IMG/VR virus record: IMGVR_UViG_3300043099_000254
Span: 1-28,488 of that record
Direction: 5' to 3' (one strand)
Source: a virus
DNA: 28,488 nucleotides
Below the pieces are notes generated by a model. It was not told where the DNA came from and ran no database searches. It worked only from the letters and a program-made list of their open reading frames with translations. This document shows positions 6,915 through 15,900 of this stretch, in pieces (position 1 is the first letter of the stretch; each line of letters opens with the position of its first letter). A program made the position numbers and the translations under genes.

Positions 6915-9900
6915 ATGTCAACATTAAAGAAAGATCCATGCGAGGTTTCTCCAATAAAATTGGATAATGCTCTGTATGATTATAAAAAATTAACAGCGAC
7001 TTTTAAAGATCCTACCACAGAGCTGTTTCTTAAAATAATCGACGAATTACGTAAAATTATTTATTGTCGAACCAGTTCTCAGTTTTTCAACAATGTTGCT
7101 ACTAAACAAATACCATGCGATCAAAAATCAAAAACTTGGGTATTTGATCATAATTTAAACTCAGATCTAGTATTAATTCAAACATACGACGAGAATTTCA
7201 ATCAATTAATACCAGAAACAATAGTACTCAATAATGATAATACCGCAACCATAACTTTTTCGTTTGATGCATGCGGATACATCATAGGTGTAAGCGGTAA
7301 TATCAGCACCAGTGGTACTTCAGGCACAGGCACCAGTGGTAGTAGTGGTAGTAGCGGAGAAAAAGGATCAGCTGGATCAAGCGGAACAAGCAATACAAGC
7401 GGCACAAGCGGTACAAGCACATCTTCAGGTACCAGTGGTAGTCAAGGCACAAGCGGTACAAATGGTGAGGGTGGTAGTAGCGGTCAAAGTGGCGATATAG
7501 GAACCAGTGGAACTAGTGGAGAAAATGGAAGCAGTGGTACAAGCGGTAGTAGTGGTTTATTAGATGGATCAAGCGGATCAAGTGGTACAAGTACTACAAG
7601 CGGTACAACCGGCACAAGTGGCACAAGAGGATCAAGCGGTAGATCAGGCACCAGTGGAAGCAGCGGAACAAGTGGTAGTAGCGGAACAAGTGGTACTAGT
7701 GGTACAAGTGGTACCAGTGGTACAAGTGGCACAAACGGTACTAGTGGTAGCAGTGGCACCAGTGGTACAAGCGGATCTAGTGGCACAAGTGGTACAAATG
7801 GATCAAGTGGTACAAGTGGTAGCAGCGGATCAAGTGGTACAAGTGGATCAAGTGGTACAAGTGGTACAAGCGGATCTAGTGGCACCAGTGGTACTAGTGG
7901 TACGAGTGGTACCAGTGGGTCAAGTGGATCGAGCGGATCTAGTGGCACAAGTGGCACATCTGGTATAAGTGGAAGCAGTGGTTCAAACGGCACAAGCGGC
8001 ACAAATGGCACCAGTGGCACAAGTGGTACTAGTGGAACAAGTGGTACAAGTGGTACAAGCGGTACAAGTGGATCATCTGGTAATAGTGGATCATCCGGTA
8101 GTAATGGGACAAATGGCACCAGTGGTACAAGCGGCACAAGTGGTACAAGCGGTACTAGTGGTACAAGCGGAACAAGTGGTACAAGTGGTACAAGCGGTAC
8201 AAGCGGTACTAGTGGATCAAGTGGATCAAGTGGGTCAAGTGGATCAAATGGTACAAACGGCACTAATGGTACAAATGGCACTAGTGGTACAAGCGGCACT
8301 AGCGGTACAAGTGGTACCAGTGGTACAAGTGGATCAAGTGGGTCAAGTGGGTCAAGTGGGTCAAGTGGATCAAGTGGATCTAATGGAACAAATGGTACCA
8401 GTGGTACAAATGGTACCAGTGGTACTAGCGGAACAAGTGGTACAAGCGGTACTAGCGGATCAAGTGGTTCAAGTGGTTCAAGTGGGTTAAGTGGTTCAAG
8501 TGGTTCATCTGGTACTAGCGGATCGTCTGGCAGTAGCGGAACAAGTGGATCTAATGGCACAAACGGCACAAGTGGTACTAGCGGCACAAGTGGTACTAGC
8601 GGCACAAGTGGTACTAGCGGCACAAGTGGATCAAGTGGATCAAGTGGTACTAGTGGATCAAATGGTACAAGCGGATCTAACGGCACAAATGGCACAAGTG
8701 GATCAAATGGTACAAGTGGAACGAGTGGTACAAGCGGTACAAGTGGTAGTAGTGGAACAAGTGGTACAAGTGGTAGTAGTGGAACAAGTGGATCAAATGG
8801 CACAAGTGGTACTAGCGGATCAAACGGCACAAGTGGATCTAATGGCACAAGTGGTACTAGTGGTACAAGCGGTACTAGTGGTACAAGCGGTACTAGTGGA
8901 TCGAGTGGATCAAGTGGATCAAGTGGATTAAGCGGTTCAAGTGGATCATCTGGTACTAGCGGATCAAGTGGATCATCTGGTACCAGCGGATCCAATGGAA
9001 CGAATGGAACAAGTGGATCGTCCGGTACTAGCGGATCAAGTGGATCGTCTGGTACTAGCGGATCAAGTGGATCATCCGGTACAAGTGGATCTAATGGAAC
9101 AAGTGGTACTAGCGGATCTAACGGTACCAGTGGTAGCAGTGGCACAAGTGGTACAAGCGGATCAAGTGGTACTAGCGGTACAAGTGGATCAAGTGGATCA
9201 AGTGGTTCAAGTGGTTCAAGCGGATCAAGTGGCAGTAGTGGTACTAGTGGATCAAACGGTACTAGTGGTACAAGCGGTACAAACGGTACTAGTGGTTCAA
9301 GTGGTTCAAGTGGATTAAGTGGATCAAGTGGATCATCTGGTACAAGCGGATCAAGCGGTAGTAGTGGATCATCTGGTACAAGCGGATCTAATGGTACAAG
9401 CGGTAGTAGTGGATCAAATGGTACCAGTGGCACAAGTGGCACAAGTGGTACAAGTGGATCTAATGGTACAAGCGGTAGTAGTGGCACAAGCGGTAGTAGT
9501 GGATCATCTGGAACAAGTGGATCTAATGGCACAAGCGGTACAAGTGGTAGCAGTGGATCTTCTGGTATAAGTGGTAGTAGTGGAACGAGTGGCACAAGCG
9601 GTAGTAGTGGAACAAGTGGTAGTAGTGGATCAAATGGCACAAGCGGATCAAATGGTACTAATGGTACTAACGGTACTAACGGTACAAGTGGTACATCTGG
9701 TAGTAGTGGAACAAGTGGTACTAGTGGAACAAGTGGATCATCTGGAACAAGCGGATCTAATGGTACAAGTGGAACAAGTGGGTCAAACGGTACAAGCGGT
9801 AGTAGTGGAACAAGCGGTACTAGTGGTACTAGTGGCACAAGTGGTACTAGTGGCACAAGTGGTACTAGTGGATCATCTGGTATAAGTGGAACAAGCGGAT

Positions 9901-12900
9901 CAAACGGCACAAGTGGTACAAGCGGATCAAACGGCACAAGTGGTACAAGCGGTACTAGTGGCACAAGTGGTACAAGCGGTACTAGTGGCACAAGCGGTAC
10001 AAGTGGTAGTAGTGGATCAAGTGGTACTAGTGGATCAAATGGCACAAGCGGCACAAGCGGCACTAGTGGTACTAGTGGTACGAGCGGATCTAATGGCACA
10101 AGCGGTACTAGTGGAACAAGTGGATCTAATGGCACAAGTGGTACAAGCGGCACAAGTGGTACAAGTGGGTCAAGTGGATCAAATGGTACAAGTGGGTCAA
10201 GTGGATCAAGCGGTACAAGTGGGTCAAATGGATCAAGCGGTACAAGTGGATCTAATGGCACAAGTGGCACAAGTGGTAGTAGTGGATCTTCTGGTATAAG
10301 TGGCAGCAGTGGTACAAATGGAACAAGCGGCACCAGTGGCGTAAGTGAATCAAGTGGATCAAGTGGAAGCAGTGGTACTAGTGGCACAAGTGGATCCAAC
10401 GGTACAAGTGGCAGTAGTGGTACAAGTGGTACAAGTGGTAGTAGTGGTACAAGTGGATCAAATGGAAGCAGTGGCACAAGTGGAAGCAGTGGTACTAGTG
10501 GCACAAGTGGATCTAACGGTACAAGTGGTACTAGTGGTACTAGTGGTACTAGTGGTACAAGCGGTACTAGTGGTAGTAGCGGATCGTCTGGTATAAGTGG
10601 GTCAAGTGGATCAAGTGGCACAAGTGGTACAAGCGGATCGAACGGCACCAGTGGGTCAAGTGGATCAAGTGGATCAAGTGGCACAAGCGGATCAAGTGGA
10701 TCAAGTGGTACAAGCGGATCTAACGGTACAAGCGGATCTAACGGTACAAGTGGCACAAGTGGATCCAACGGTACAAGTGGTAGTAGCGGATCGTCTGGTA
10801 TAAGTGGTAGCAGTGGAACAAACGGCACCAGTGGTACAAGTGGCACAAGTGGTATAAGCGGATCAAACGGTACAAGTGGTAGTAGCGGATCGTCTGGTAC
10901 TAGCGGATCAAGTGGATCTAACGGTACAAGTGGTACAAATGGTACTAGTGGCACAAGCGGTACAAGTGGATCTAATGGTACCAGTGGTAGCAGTGGCACA
11001 AGTGGTACAAGCGGATCAAGTGGTACTAGTGGCACAAGCGGAACAAGTGGAACAAGCGGCAGTAATGGATCAAGTGGCACAAGTGGTATAAGTGGGTCAA
11101 ATGGTACTAGTGGCACAAGCGGTACTAGTGGTAGTAGCGGATCGTCTGGTGTAAGTGGATCAAGTGGATCAAGTGGGTCAAGTGGGTCAAGTGGATCAAG
11201 TGGGTCAAGTGGATCAAGTGGTACAAGTGGATCAAGTGGGTCAAATGGTACTAGTGGCACAAGCGGAACAAGTGGATCAAGTGGGAGCAGTGGTACCAGT
11301 GGCACTAGTGGTACGAGTGGATCAAATGGTACCAGTGGAACGAGTGGAACAAGTGGTATAAGTGGGTCAAATGGTACAAATGGTACTAGTGGCACAAGTG
11401 GAACAAGTGGATCAAGTGGTAGCAGTGGTACTAATGGTACTAGTGGTACAAGTGGTATAAGCGGATCAAATGGCACCAGTGGAACAAGCGGAACAAGTGG
11501 TACCAGTGGTACTAGTGGTAGCAGTGGTACAAGCGGATTTAGTCGTGATAGTGGTAGCAGTGGTAATAGTGCCACAAGTGGTAGTAGTGGTACAAGTGGT
11601 AGTAGCGGTACAAGTGGAACAAGTGGTAGCAGTGGTCAAAACGGAACAAGCGGAACAAATGGAACGAGTGGCACTAGCGGAACAAGTGGAACTAGTGGTA
11701 GCAGTGGTAGCAGTGGTATTAGTGGTAGCAGTGGTAGAAATGGAACCAGTGGTACAAGTGGCACAAGCGGAACAAGCGGAACAAGTGGTACTAGTGGTAG
11801 CAGTGGTACAAGCGGATTTAGTCGTGATAGTGGTAGCAGCGGTAATAGTGCCACAAGTGGTAGTAGTGGTACAAGTGGTAGTAGCGGTACAAGTGGAACA
11901 AGTGGTAGCAGCGGTCAAAACGGAACAAGCGGTACTAGTGGCACAAGCGGAACCAGTGGTAGTAGTGGTAGTAGTGGTAGCAGTGGTACAAGTGGTACAA
12001 GTGGTACGAGTGGTCGAAATGGAACCAGTGGTACAAGTGGTACAAGCGGAACCAGTGGTACAAGTGGAAGTAGTGGTACAAGCGGATTTAGTCGTGATAG
12101 TGGTAGCAGCGGTAATAGTGCCACAAGTGGTAGTAGTGGTACAAGTGGTAGTAGTGGAACGAGCGGCACAAGTGGTAGTAGCGGTCAAAACGGAACAAGT
12201 GGAACAAACGGAACAAGTGGCACAAGTGGAACGAGCGGAACAAGTGGTAGCAGTGGCACAAGTGGTCGAAATGGAACCAGTGGAACAAGTGGTAGCAGTG
12301 GTACGAGTGGCACAAGCGGAACGAGTGGTAGTAGTGGTACTGTTGGTACAAGTGGAACAAGTGGTGTAAGTGCTGGTGGAGGTGCTAGTGCTAGTAGTGG
12401 AAGTAGTGGTATAAGTGGAACTAGTGGTAGCAGTGGTACGAGTGGCACTAGTGGTATTAGTGCTCCTAGTGGTACCAGTGGAATTAGTGGTGGTAGTTTT
12501 ACTGATCAGCCTAATTATTTGGTAAAAACTACTGGTCTTACTACGTTACAGAGTGTTAATTTTTTAAGTGTGGATGGTACTACATTAACAGTTGTTGGAA
12601 CTGTTAGTGCTACTACATTGATAGAAACGTCTAGTGAAAATACTAAAACGGATATTATGCCTTTATTGCCGCCGCAATTGGACAAGATTGTGTTATTGAA
12701 TCCGGTGACATTTAGGTATAAGAACAACAATGAATTTAGTATTGGTTTGATAGCTGAAGAGGTTGTGAAGATATATCCTGAATTTGTTAGTTATGATGAG
12801 TTGGGTAATATATCTGGTATAAATTATAGTAAATTGACAGCTGTATTGATACAGGGTGTTAAAGAATTGAAGCAGATAGTTGATGAACAACAAATAACAA

Positions 12901-12923
12901 TAAATCGATTGATAAATAAATAA
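6915..12923 (+). CDS. Giant tail fibre: ~1730-residue Gly-X-Y tract with C-terminal S74-type chaperone domain
   Basis: The product has 2002 residues. Residues 1-130 form a globular N-terminal domain, including KTWVFDHNLNSDLVLIQTYD and DACGYIIGVSG, a beta pattern found at the start of phage fibre proteins. Residues about 134-1861 are almost pure Gly-X-Y triplets with X = Thr/Ser and Y = Ser/Asn, with no proline until the last few triplets. Residues 1862-2002 contain ETSSENTKTDI, then LDKIVLLNPVTFRYK, FSIGLIAEEVVKIYPEFV, NYSKLTAVLIQGVKEL and a terminal helix. This is the peptidase S74 (endosialidase-type intramolecular chaperone) signature; Ser1906/1907 and Lys1911 are candidates for its Ser-Lys self-cleavage pair. 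S74 domains trimerise fibres, so a trimeric collagen-like or polyglycine-II rod is likely. It lies between a gp15-like gene and another fibre gene, which fits a virion appendage. Confidence 0.85.
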   Translation: MSTLKKDPCEVSPIKLDNALYDYKKLTATFKDPTTELFLKIIDELRKIIYCRTSSQFFNNVATKQIPCDQKSKTWVFDHNLNSDLVLIQTYDENFNQLIPETIVLNNDNTATITFSFDACGYIIGVSGNISTSGTSGTGTSGSSGSSGEKGSAGSSGTSNTSGTSGTSTSSGTSGSQGTSGTNGEGGSSGQSGDIGTSGTSGENGSSGTSGSSGLLDGSSGSSGTSTTSGTTGTSGTRGSSGRSGTSGSSGTSGSSGTSGTSGTSGTSGTSGTNGTSGSSGTSGTSGSSGTSGTNGSSGTSGSSGSSGTSGSSGTSGTSGSSGTSGTSGTSGTSGSSGSSGSSGTSGTSGISGSSGSNGTSGTNGTSGTSGTSGTSGTSGTSGTSGSSGNSGSSGSNGTNGTSGTSGTSGTSGTSGTSGTSGTSGTSGTSGTSGSSGSSGSSGSNGTNGTNGTNGTSGTSGTSGTSGTSGTSGSSGSSGSSGSSGSSGSNGTNGTSGTNGTSGTSGTSGTSGTSGSSGSSGSSGLSGSSGSSGTSGSSGSSGTSGSNGTNGTSGTSGTSGTSGTSGTSGTSGSSGSSGTSGSNGTSGSNGTNGTSGSNGTSGTSGTSGTSGSSGTSGTSGSSGTSGSNGTSGTSGSNGTSGSNGTSGTSGTSGTSGTSGTSGSSGSSGSSGLSGSSGSSGTSGSSGSSGTSGSNGTNGTSGSSGTSGSSGSSGTSGSSGSSGTSGSNGTSGTSGSNGTSGSSGTSGTSGSSGTSGTSGSSGSSGSSGSSGSSGSSGTSGSNGTSGTSGTNGTSGSSGSSGLSGSSGSSGTSGSSGSSGSSGTSGSNGTSGSSGSNGTSGTSGTSGTSGSNGTSGSSGTSGSSGSSGTSGSNGTSGTSGSSGSSGISGSSGTSGTSGSSGTSGSSGSNGTSGSNGTNGTNGTNGTSGTSGSSGTSGTSGTSGSSGTSGSNGTSGTSGSNGTSGSSGTSGTSGTSGTSGTSGTSGTSGSSGISGTSGSNGTSGTSGSNGTSGTSGTSGTSGTSGTSGTSGTSGSSGSSGTSGSNGTSGTSGTSGTSGTSGSNGTSGTSGTSGSNGTSGTSGTSGTSGSSGSNGTSGSSGSSGTSGSNGSSGTSGSNGTSGTSGSSGSSGISGSSGTNGTSGTSGVSESSGSSGSSGTSGTSGSNGTSGSSGTSGTSGSSGTSGSNGSSGTSGSSGTSGTSGSNGTSGTSGTSGTSGTSGTSGSSGSSGISGSSGSSGTSGTSGSNGTSGSSGSSGSSGTSGSSGSSGTSGSNGTSGSNGTSGTSGSNGTSGSSGSSGISGSSGTNGTSGTSGTSGISGSNGTSGSSGSSGTSGSSGSNGTSGTNGTSGTSGTSGSNGTSGSSGTSGTSGSSGTSGTSGTSGTSGSNGSSGTSGISGSNGTSGTSGTSGSSGSSGVSGSSGSSGSSGSSGSSGSSGSSGTSGSSGSNGTSGTSGTSGSSGSSGTSGTSGTSGSNGTSGTSGTSGISGSNGTNGTSGTSGTSGSSGSSGTNGTSGTSGISGSNGTSGTSGTSGTSGTSGSSGTSGFSRDSGSSGNSATSGSSGTSGSSGTSGTSGSSGQNGTSGTNGTSGTSGTSGTSGSSGSSGISGSSGRNGTSGTSGTSGTSGTSGTSGSSGTSGFSRDSGSSGNSATSGSSGTSGSSGTSGTSGSSGQNGTSGTSGTSGTSGSSGSSGSSGTSGTSGTSGRNGTSGTSGTSGTSGTSGSSGTSGFSRDSGSSGNSATSGSSGTSGSSGTSGTSGSSGQNGTSGTNGTSGTSGTSGTSGSSGTSGRNGTSGTSGSSGTSGTSGTSGSSGTVGTSGTSGVSAGGGASASSGSSGISGTSGSSGTSGTSGISAPSGTSGISGGSFTDQPNYLVKTTGLTTLQSVNFLSVDGTTLTVVGTVSATTLIETSSENTKTDIMPLLPPQLDKIVLLNPVTFRYKNNNEFSIGLIAEEVVKIYPEFVSYDELGNISGINYSKLTAVLIQGVKELKQIVDEQQITINRLINK
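7314..12497 (+). repeat. Gly-X-Y coding tandem repeat (9-nt unit), mosaic
   Basis: About 5.2 kb of 9-nt units encode GTS, GSS, GTN or GSN triplets. Synonymous bases vary freely between units (GGT/GGC/GGA/GGG, ACA/ACT/ACC, AGT/AGC, TCA/TCT/TCG) while the amino acids stay fixed, so the protein pattern is under selection. Three parts differ. The first ~350 nt are irregular and contain the charged residues (E, K, D, R). The middle, to about 11470, uses TCA, TCT or TCG for many X-position serines. The last kb uses AGT/AGC for these instead and adds Gln, Arg, Asp and Phe residues. Unequal crossing-over is the likely growth mechanism. Confidence 0.95.
11500..12200 (+). repeat. Higher-order repeat of 90-93 codons, about 2.5 copies
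   Basis: The rare segment encoding GFSRDSGSSGNSATSG occurs three times, with GGATTTAGTCGTGATAG starting at 11535, 11814 and 12084. The spacing is 279 and 270 nt. Each copy is followed by the same order of triplets and a GQNGTSG unit (GGTCAAAACGGAAC). Two of the three intervals also contain GRNGTSG. This is a recent tandem amplification, since the copies are close to identical at the nucleotide level. Confidence 0.85.
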
Positions 12924-12932
12924 TTATATTAT

Positions 12933-15900
12933 ATGGCAATATTACAAGGTGCTCGAATTACAGGATCAATTATAGCTACAACTTTTATTAAAGCTAGTGG
13001 TTTCAGTGGCAGTTTAACTGCTTCTAGATTGTATGTACAAGGATCGGTTGGTATAGGCACAACAAGTCCTGTTTATAAATTGGATGTAGTTGGTTCTGTG
13101 TATAGTTCTAATTATTTTTCAGTATTAACCGCAGCAACATATGGTCCAAGTGATAATAGTGCGGCAATGCAAGTGTTTGGATCAACTGGTTCAGGTGGAT
13201 TAACAAATACTATAAAGTTTGTTACAGTTGGTAGTGAAAGAGTTCGTATTGACAACAATGGTAATGTTGGTATAGGTACAACAAGTCCTACGGGAACTTA
13301 TGGAAAGTTAAGTGTAGCAGGCGGTATTCGTATATTAGATGATAATAATGCAAAATTAGAAATTGGTAGATATTCAAGTGGTGCATCCAATTCTTATATT
13401 AAACTGGGTTCAAATTCTAATAGTTTAAGAATTACTAATAATACTGATGCGGCTGATATCTTTACTATAGAAAATGGTGGTAATGTTGGTATAGGTACAA
13501 CAAGTCCTAATTATTTAACGGATATACAATCAACAACAAGTCCACAAACTTTAAATTTAAAATTAAATAAAACATCTACAACAAATGACTACGCAGAAAT
13601 TGCATTTCAATTATGGAGTGGCGCCGGTTCAGGAGCAAATACATTTGGCGGATCAGGAACTTCTAGACCAAGCGTGGTTTTAAGAGCATTAAATGAAAAT
13701 GGAGGTACCGCTGCAGGTGCTTTTATAGTGGGAACATTTACAGGCGGATCAGATAATTCAACACTGACAGAAAAATTTAGAATTACATCAGTCGGTAACG
13801 TAGGTATAGGTACAACAAGTCCAAGTCAATTATTAGAAGTAGCTGGGTCTAGCCCAATAATTAGAGTATTGGCCACATCAGGTAATTCTACATTAAGATT
13901 AACTGATAATGGTGTAAGAAATTGGGATCTAAAAGTTGTAGATACTTCAGATTATTTTGAAGTAGGTGGTACATCCGCAACTTCATTGGTTGTAACAGGA
14001 GCAGGTAATGTTGGTATAGGTACAACAAGTCCTGTATTTTCATTGGATGTGACAGGTGGTGTTGGATTAAATACATCTGGAACTGGAGTATCCGTAACAA
14101 TTGGTGCAAATAATACATCTGATAGATATTTACGCATTAGAAATTCAAATGGTAATTTTGAAATTGGAAGTGCTGGAAATCAACATTATTTATATGGTGT
14201 TGGTGCTAGTAATTTCTTTACTATCTACACAAATTCATCCGAACGATTCAGAATTGCAGCCGATGGTAATGTTGGTATAGGTACAACAAGTCCATCACAA
14301 AAATTAACTATAAATAATGGTTCTTCAACAGGAGCCGGTGCAGTATATCCAATTAGATTATCTGGAGGAACAATGACTAGTGTTGGTGACTCTACTGGTT
14401 TATTGTTTATACAAAGAGATGCAAATGATGATTACGGTGCTTATATAAGACTATATACTACTCAAGCCAATCCTCAATATTTAAATCCAAGACTTGAATT
14501 TGGTGTACAAACTACAGATACAAATGTACTTGGTAGTGTTGTTACTAGAATGGTAATAACAGGAGATGGCGATGTGGGTATTGGTACAACATCACCAACT
14601 GCACAATCAAACTATAGATTTTTACAAGTTAACGGCACCAATTCGGCGGTTATTGAAACGATGGTTGGTGGTTCAAGAATTGGTGGATTTGATTCAAGTG
14701 CATCAGCTTTGTATGTAGGTTCAATTGGTAGTTATCCTGTTGTATTCAGAACGGCAGTTGATGAAAAAATGCGTATAGCTACAGATGGTAATGTGGGTAT
14801 AGGCACAAGTACTCCTGCTTATAAATTGGATGTGGTTGGTTCTATAAATACAAGCAACTTCATGTTTGTTTCATATCCATATGGCAACGCATTTCCATTA
14901 CAATTAACCGCCAATAACTTTCTAAAAGCTGATAACTATTATTATGGAATGTCAATTAATACAGGAGATGTAAATTATATTTCTGGTAAGTTCCTAATTA
15001 ATGGTGGTACATATAAGAGAGTAGAACTATATGGATACGAAAATAGTGTTGGATATATACCAACCATAATTCCAGGTGGATGTGTTGGTATTGGTACGAT
15101 AATTACAAATTCAGGTTTACAAATACAAACAGAAGGAACAAATACTACGTCTGGTTCATTCTTGTTTGTAAGATCTACAAATTCAAGTTTTGGTGGTGGG
15201 GCAATTGGTGTTGGATATGATTATGCAGCTGCAGTTGGAGCTAATTTCTATCCATTTAGAATTAGAGCTGGTAGTACCAACACTATATTATTGATAAATA
15301 GTGCGGGTGTAGTTTATGCGGGTGATACTACAGGAGCAGTTGCTTATGGTAATCATGACCCATATTATGCTTTTAATCAAGATACCAATACTGGTATGGA
15401 TTGGGCAGCCGCTGATACACTAACATTTAAAACAGGTGGTAGTGAAAGAATGCGTATTGCTTCTAATGGCAGTGTTGGCATAGGTACAACAAGTCCTAAT
15501 TATACACTTCAAGTTAACGGAACTTTTTACGTAAACAGCACAACATATATGAATGGATCTTTGACAGTTGAAGATTCATTCATAATAGATGGTAGGTTGG
15601 CAGGTAGTTTTGGTACGGGTTCTATACTAATGAAGAGTGGAAATTCTTCTGGTACTTGGAATCAATTTAATATATTTTACTATAAAAACTCAAGTATCGA
15701 TAGACTCGGTTTTGTTGATGGTGGTTCTGTAGAAATATTAACTCTAAAAAATGGTGGTAATGTTGGTATAGGCACAACGAGTCCTGTTAATAAATTGCAT
15801 ATAAGTGGATCTTCTACAAATTTACCACTTAAATTGGAAGGATTGACAAGTAACGCAACTGGATATTTTCTAACAGTTGATAATACAACCGGCGTTGTAT

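Noticed and set aside
7484-11575. A 1363-codon antisense open frame encoding Val-Pro-Leu repeats
   Set aside because: It is the reverse complement of the 9-nt Gly-X-Y units. A repeat without stops in one phase is open in others too; no start signals or domains support it.
11466-12188. Antisense frame rich in Thr and Cys resembling a low-complexity antifreeze-like protein
   Set aside because: Another phase of the repeat; composition follows directly from ACT/TGT/ACC complements.
7564-12369. Many + strand open frames of Val/Gln/Ala repeats within the fibre gene
   Set aside because: Shifted-frame readings of the same 9-nt repeat; no independent start signals and no stable domain.
7314-12497. 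CRISPR-like or satellite repeat array
   Set aside because: The repeat is strictly in coding phase with synonymous variation and no spacer/repeat alternation.
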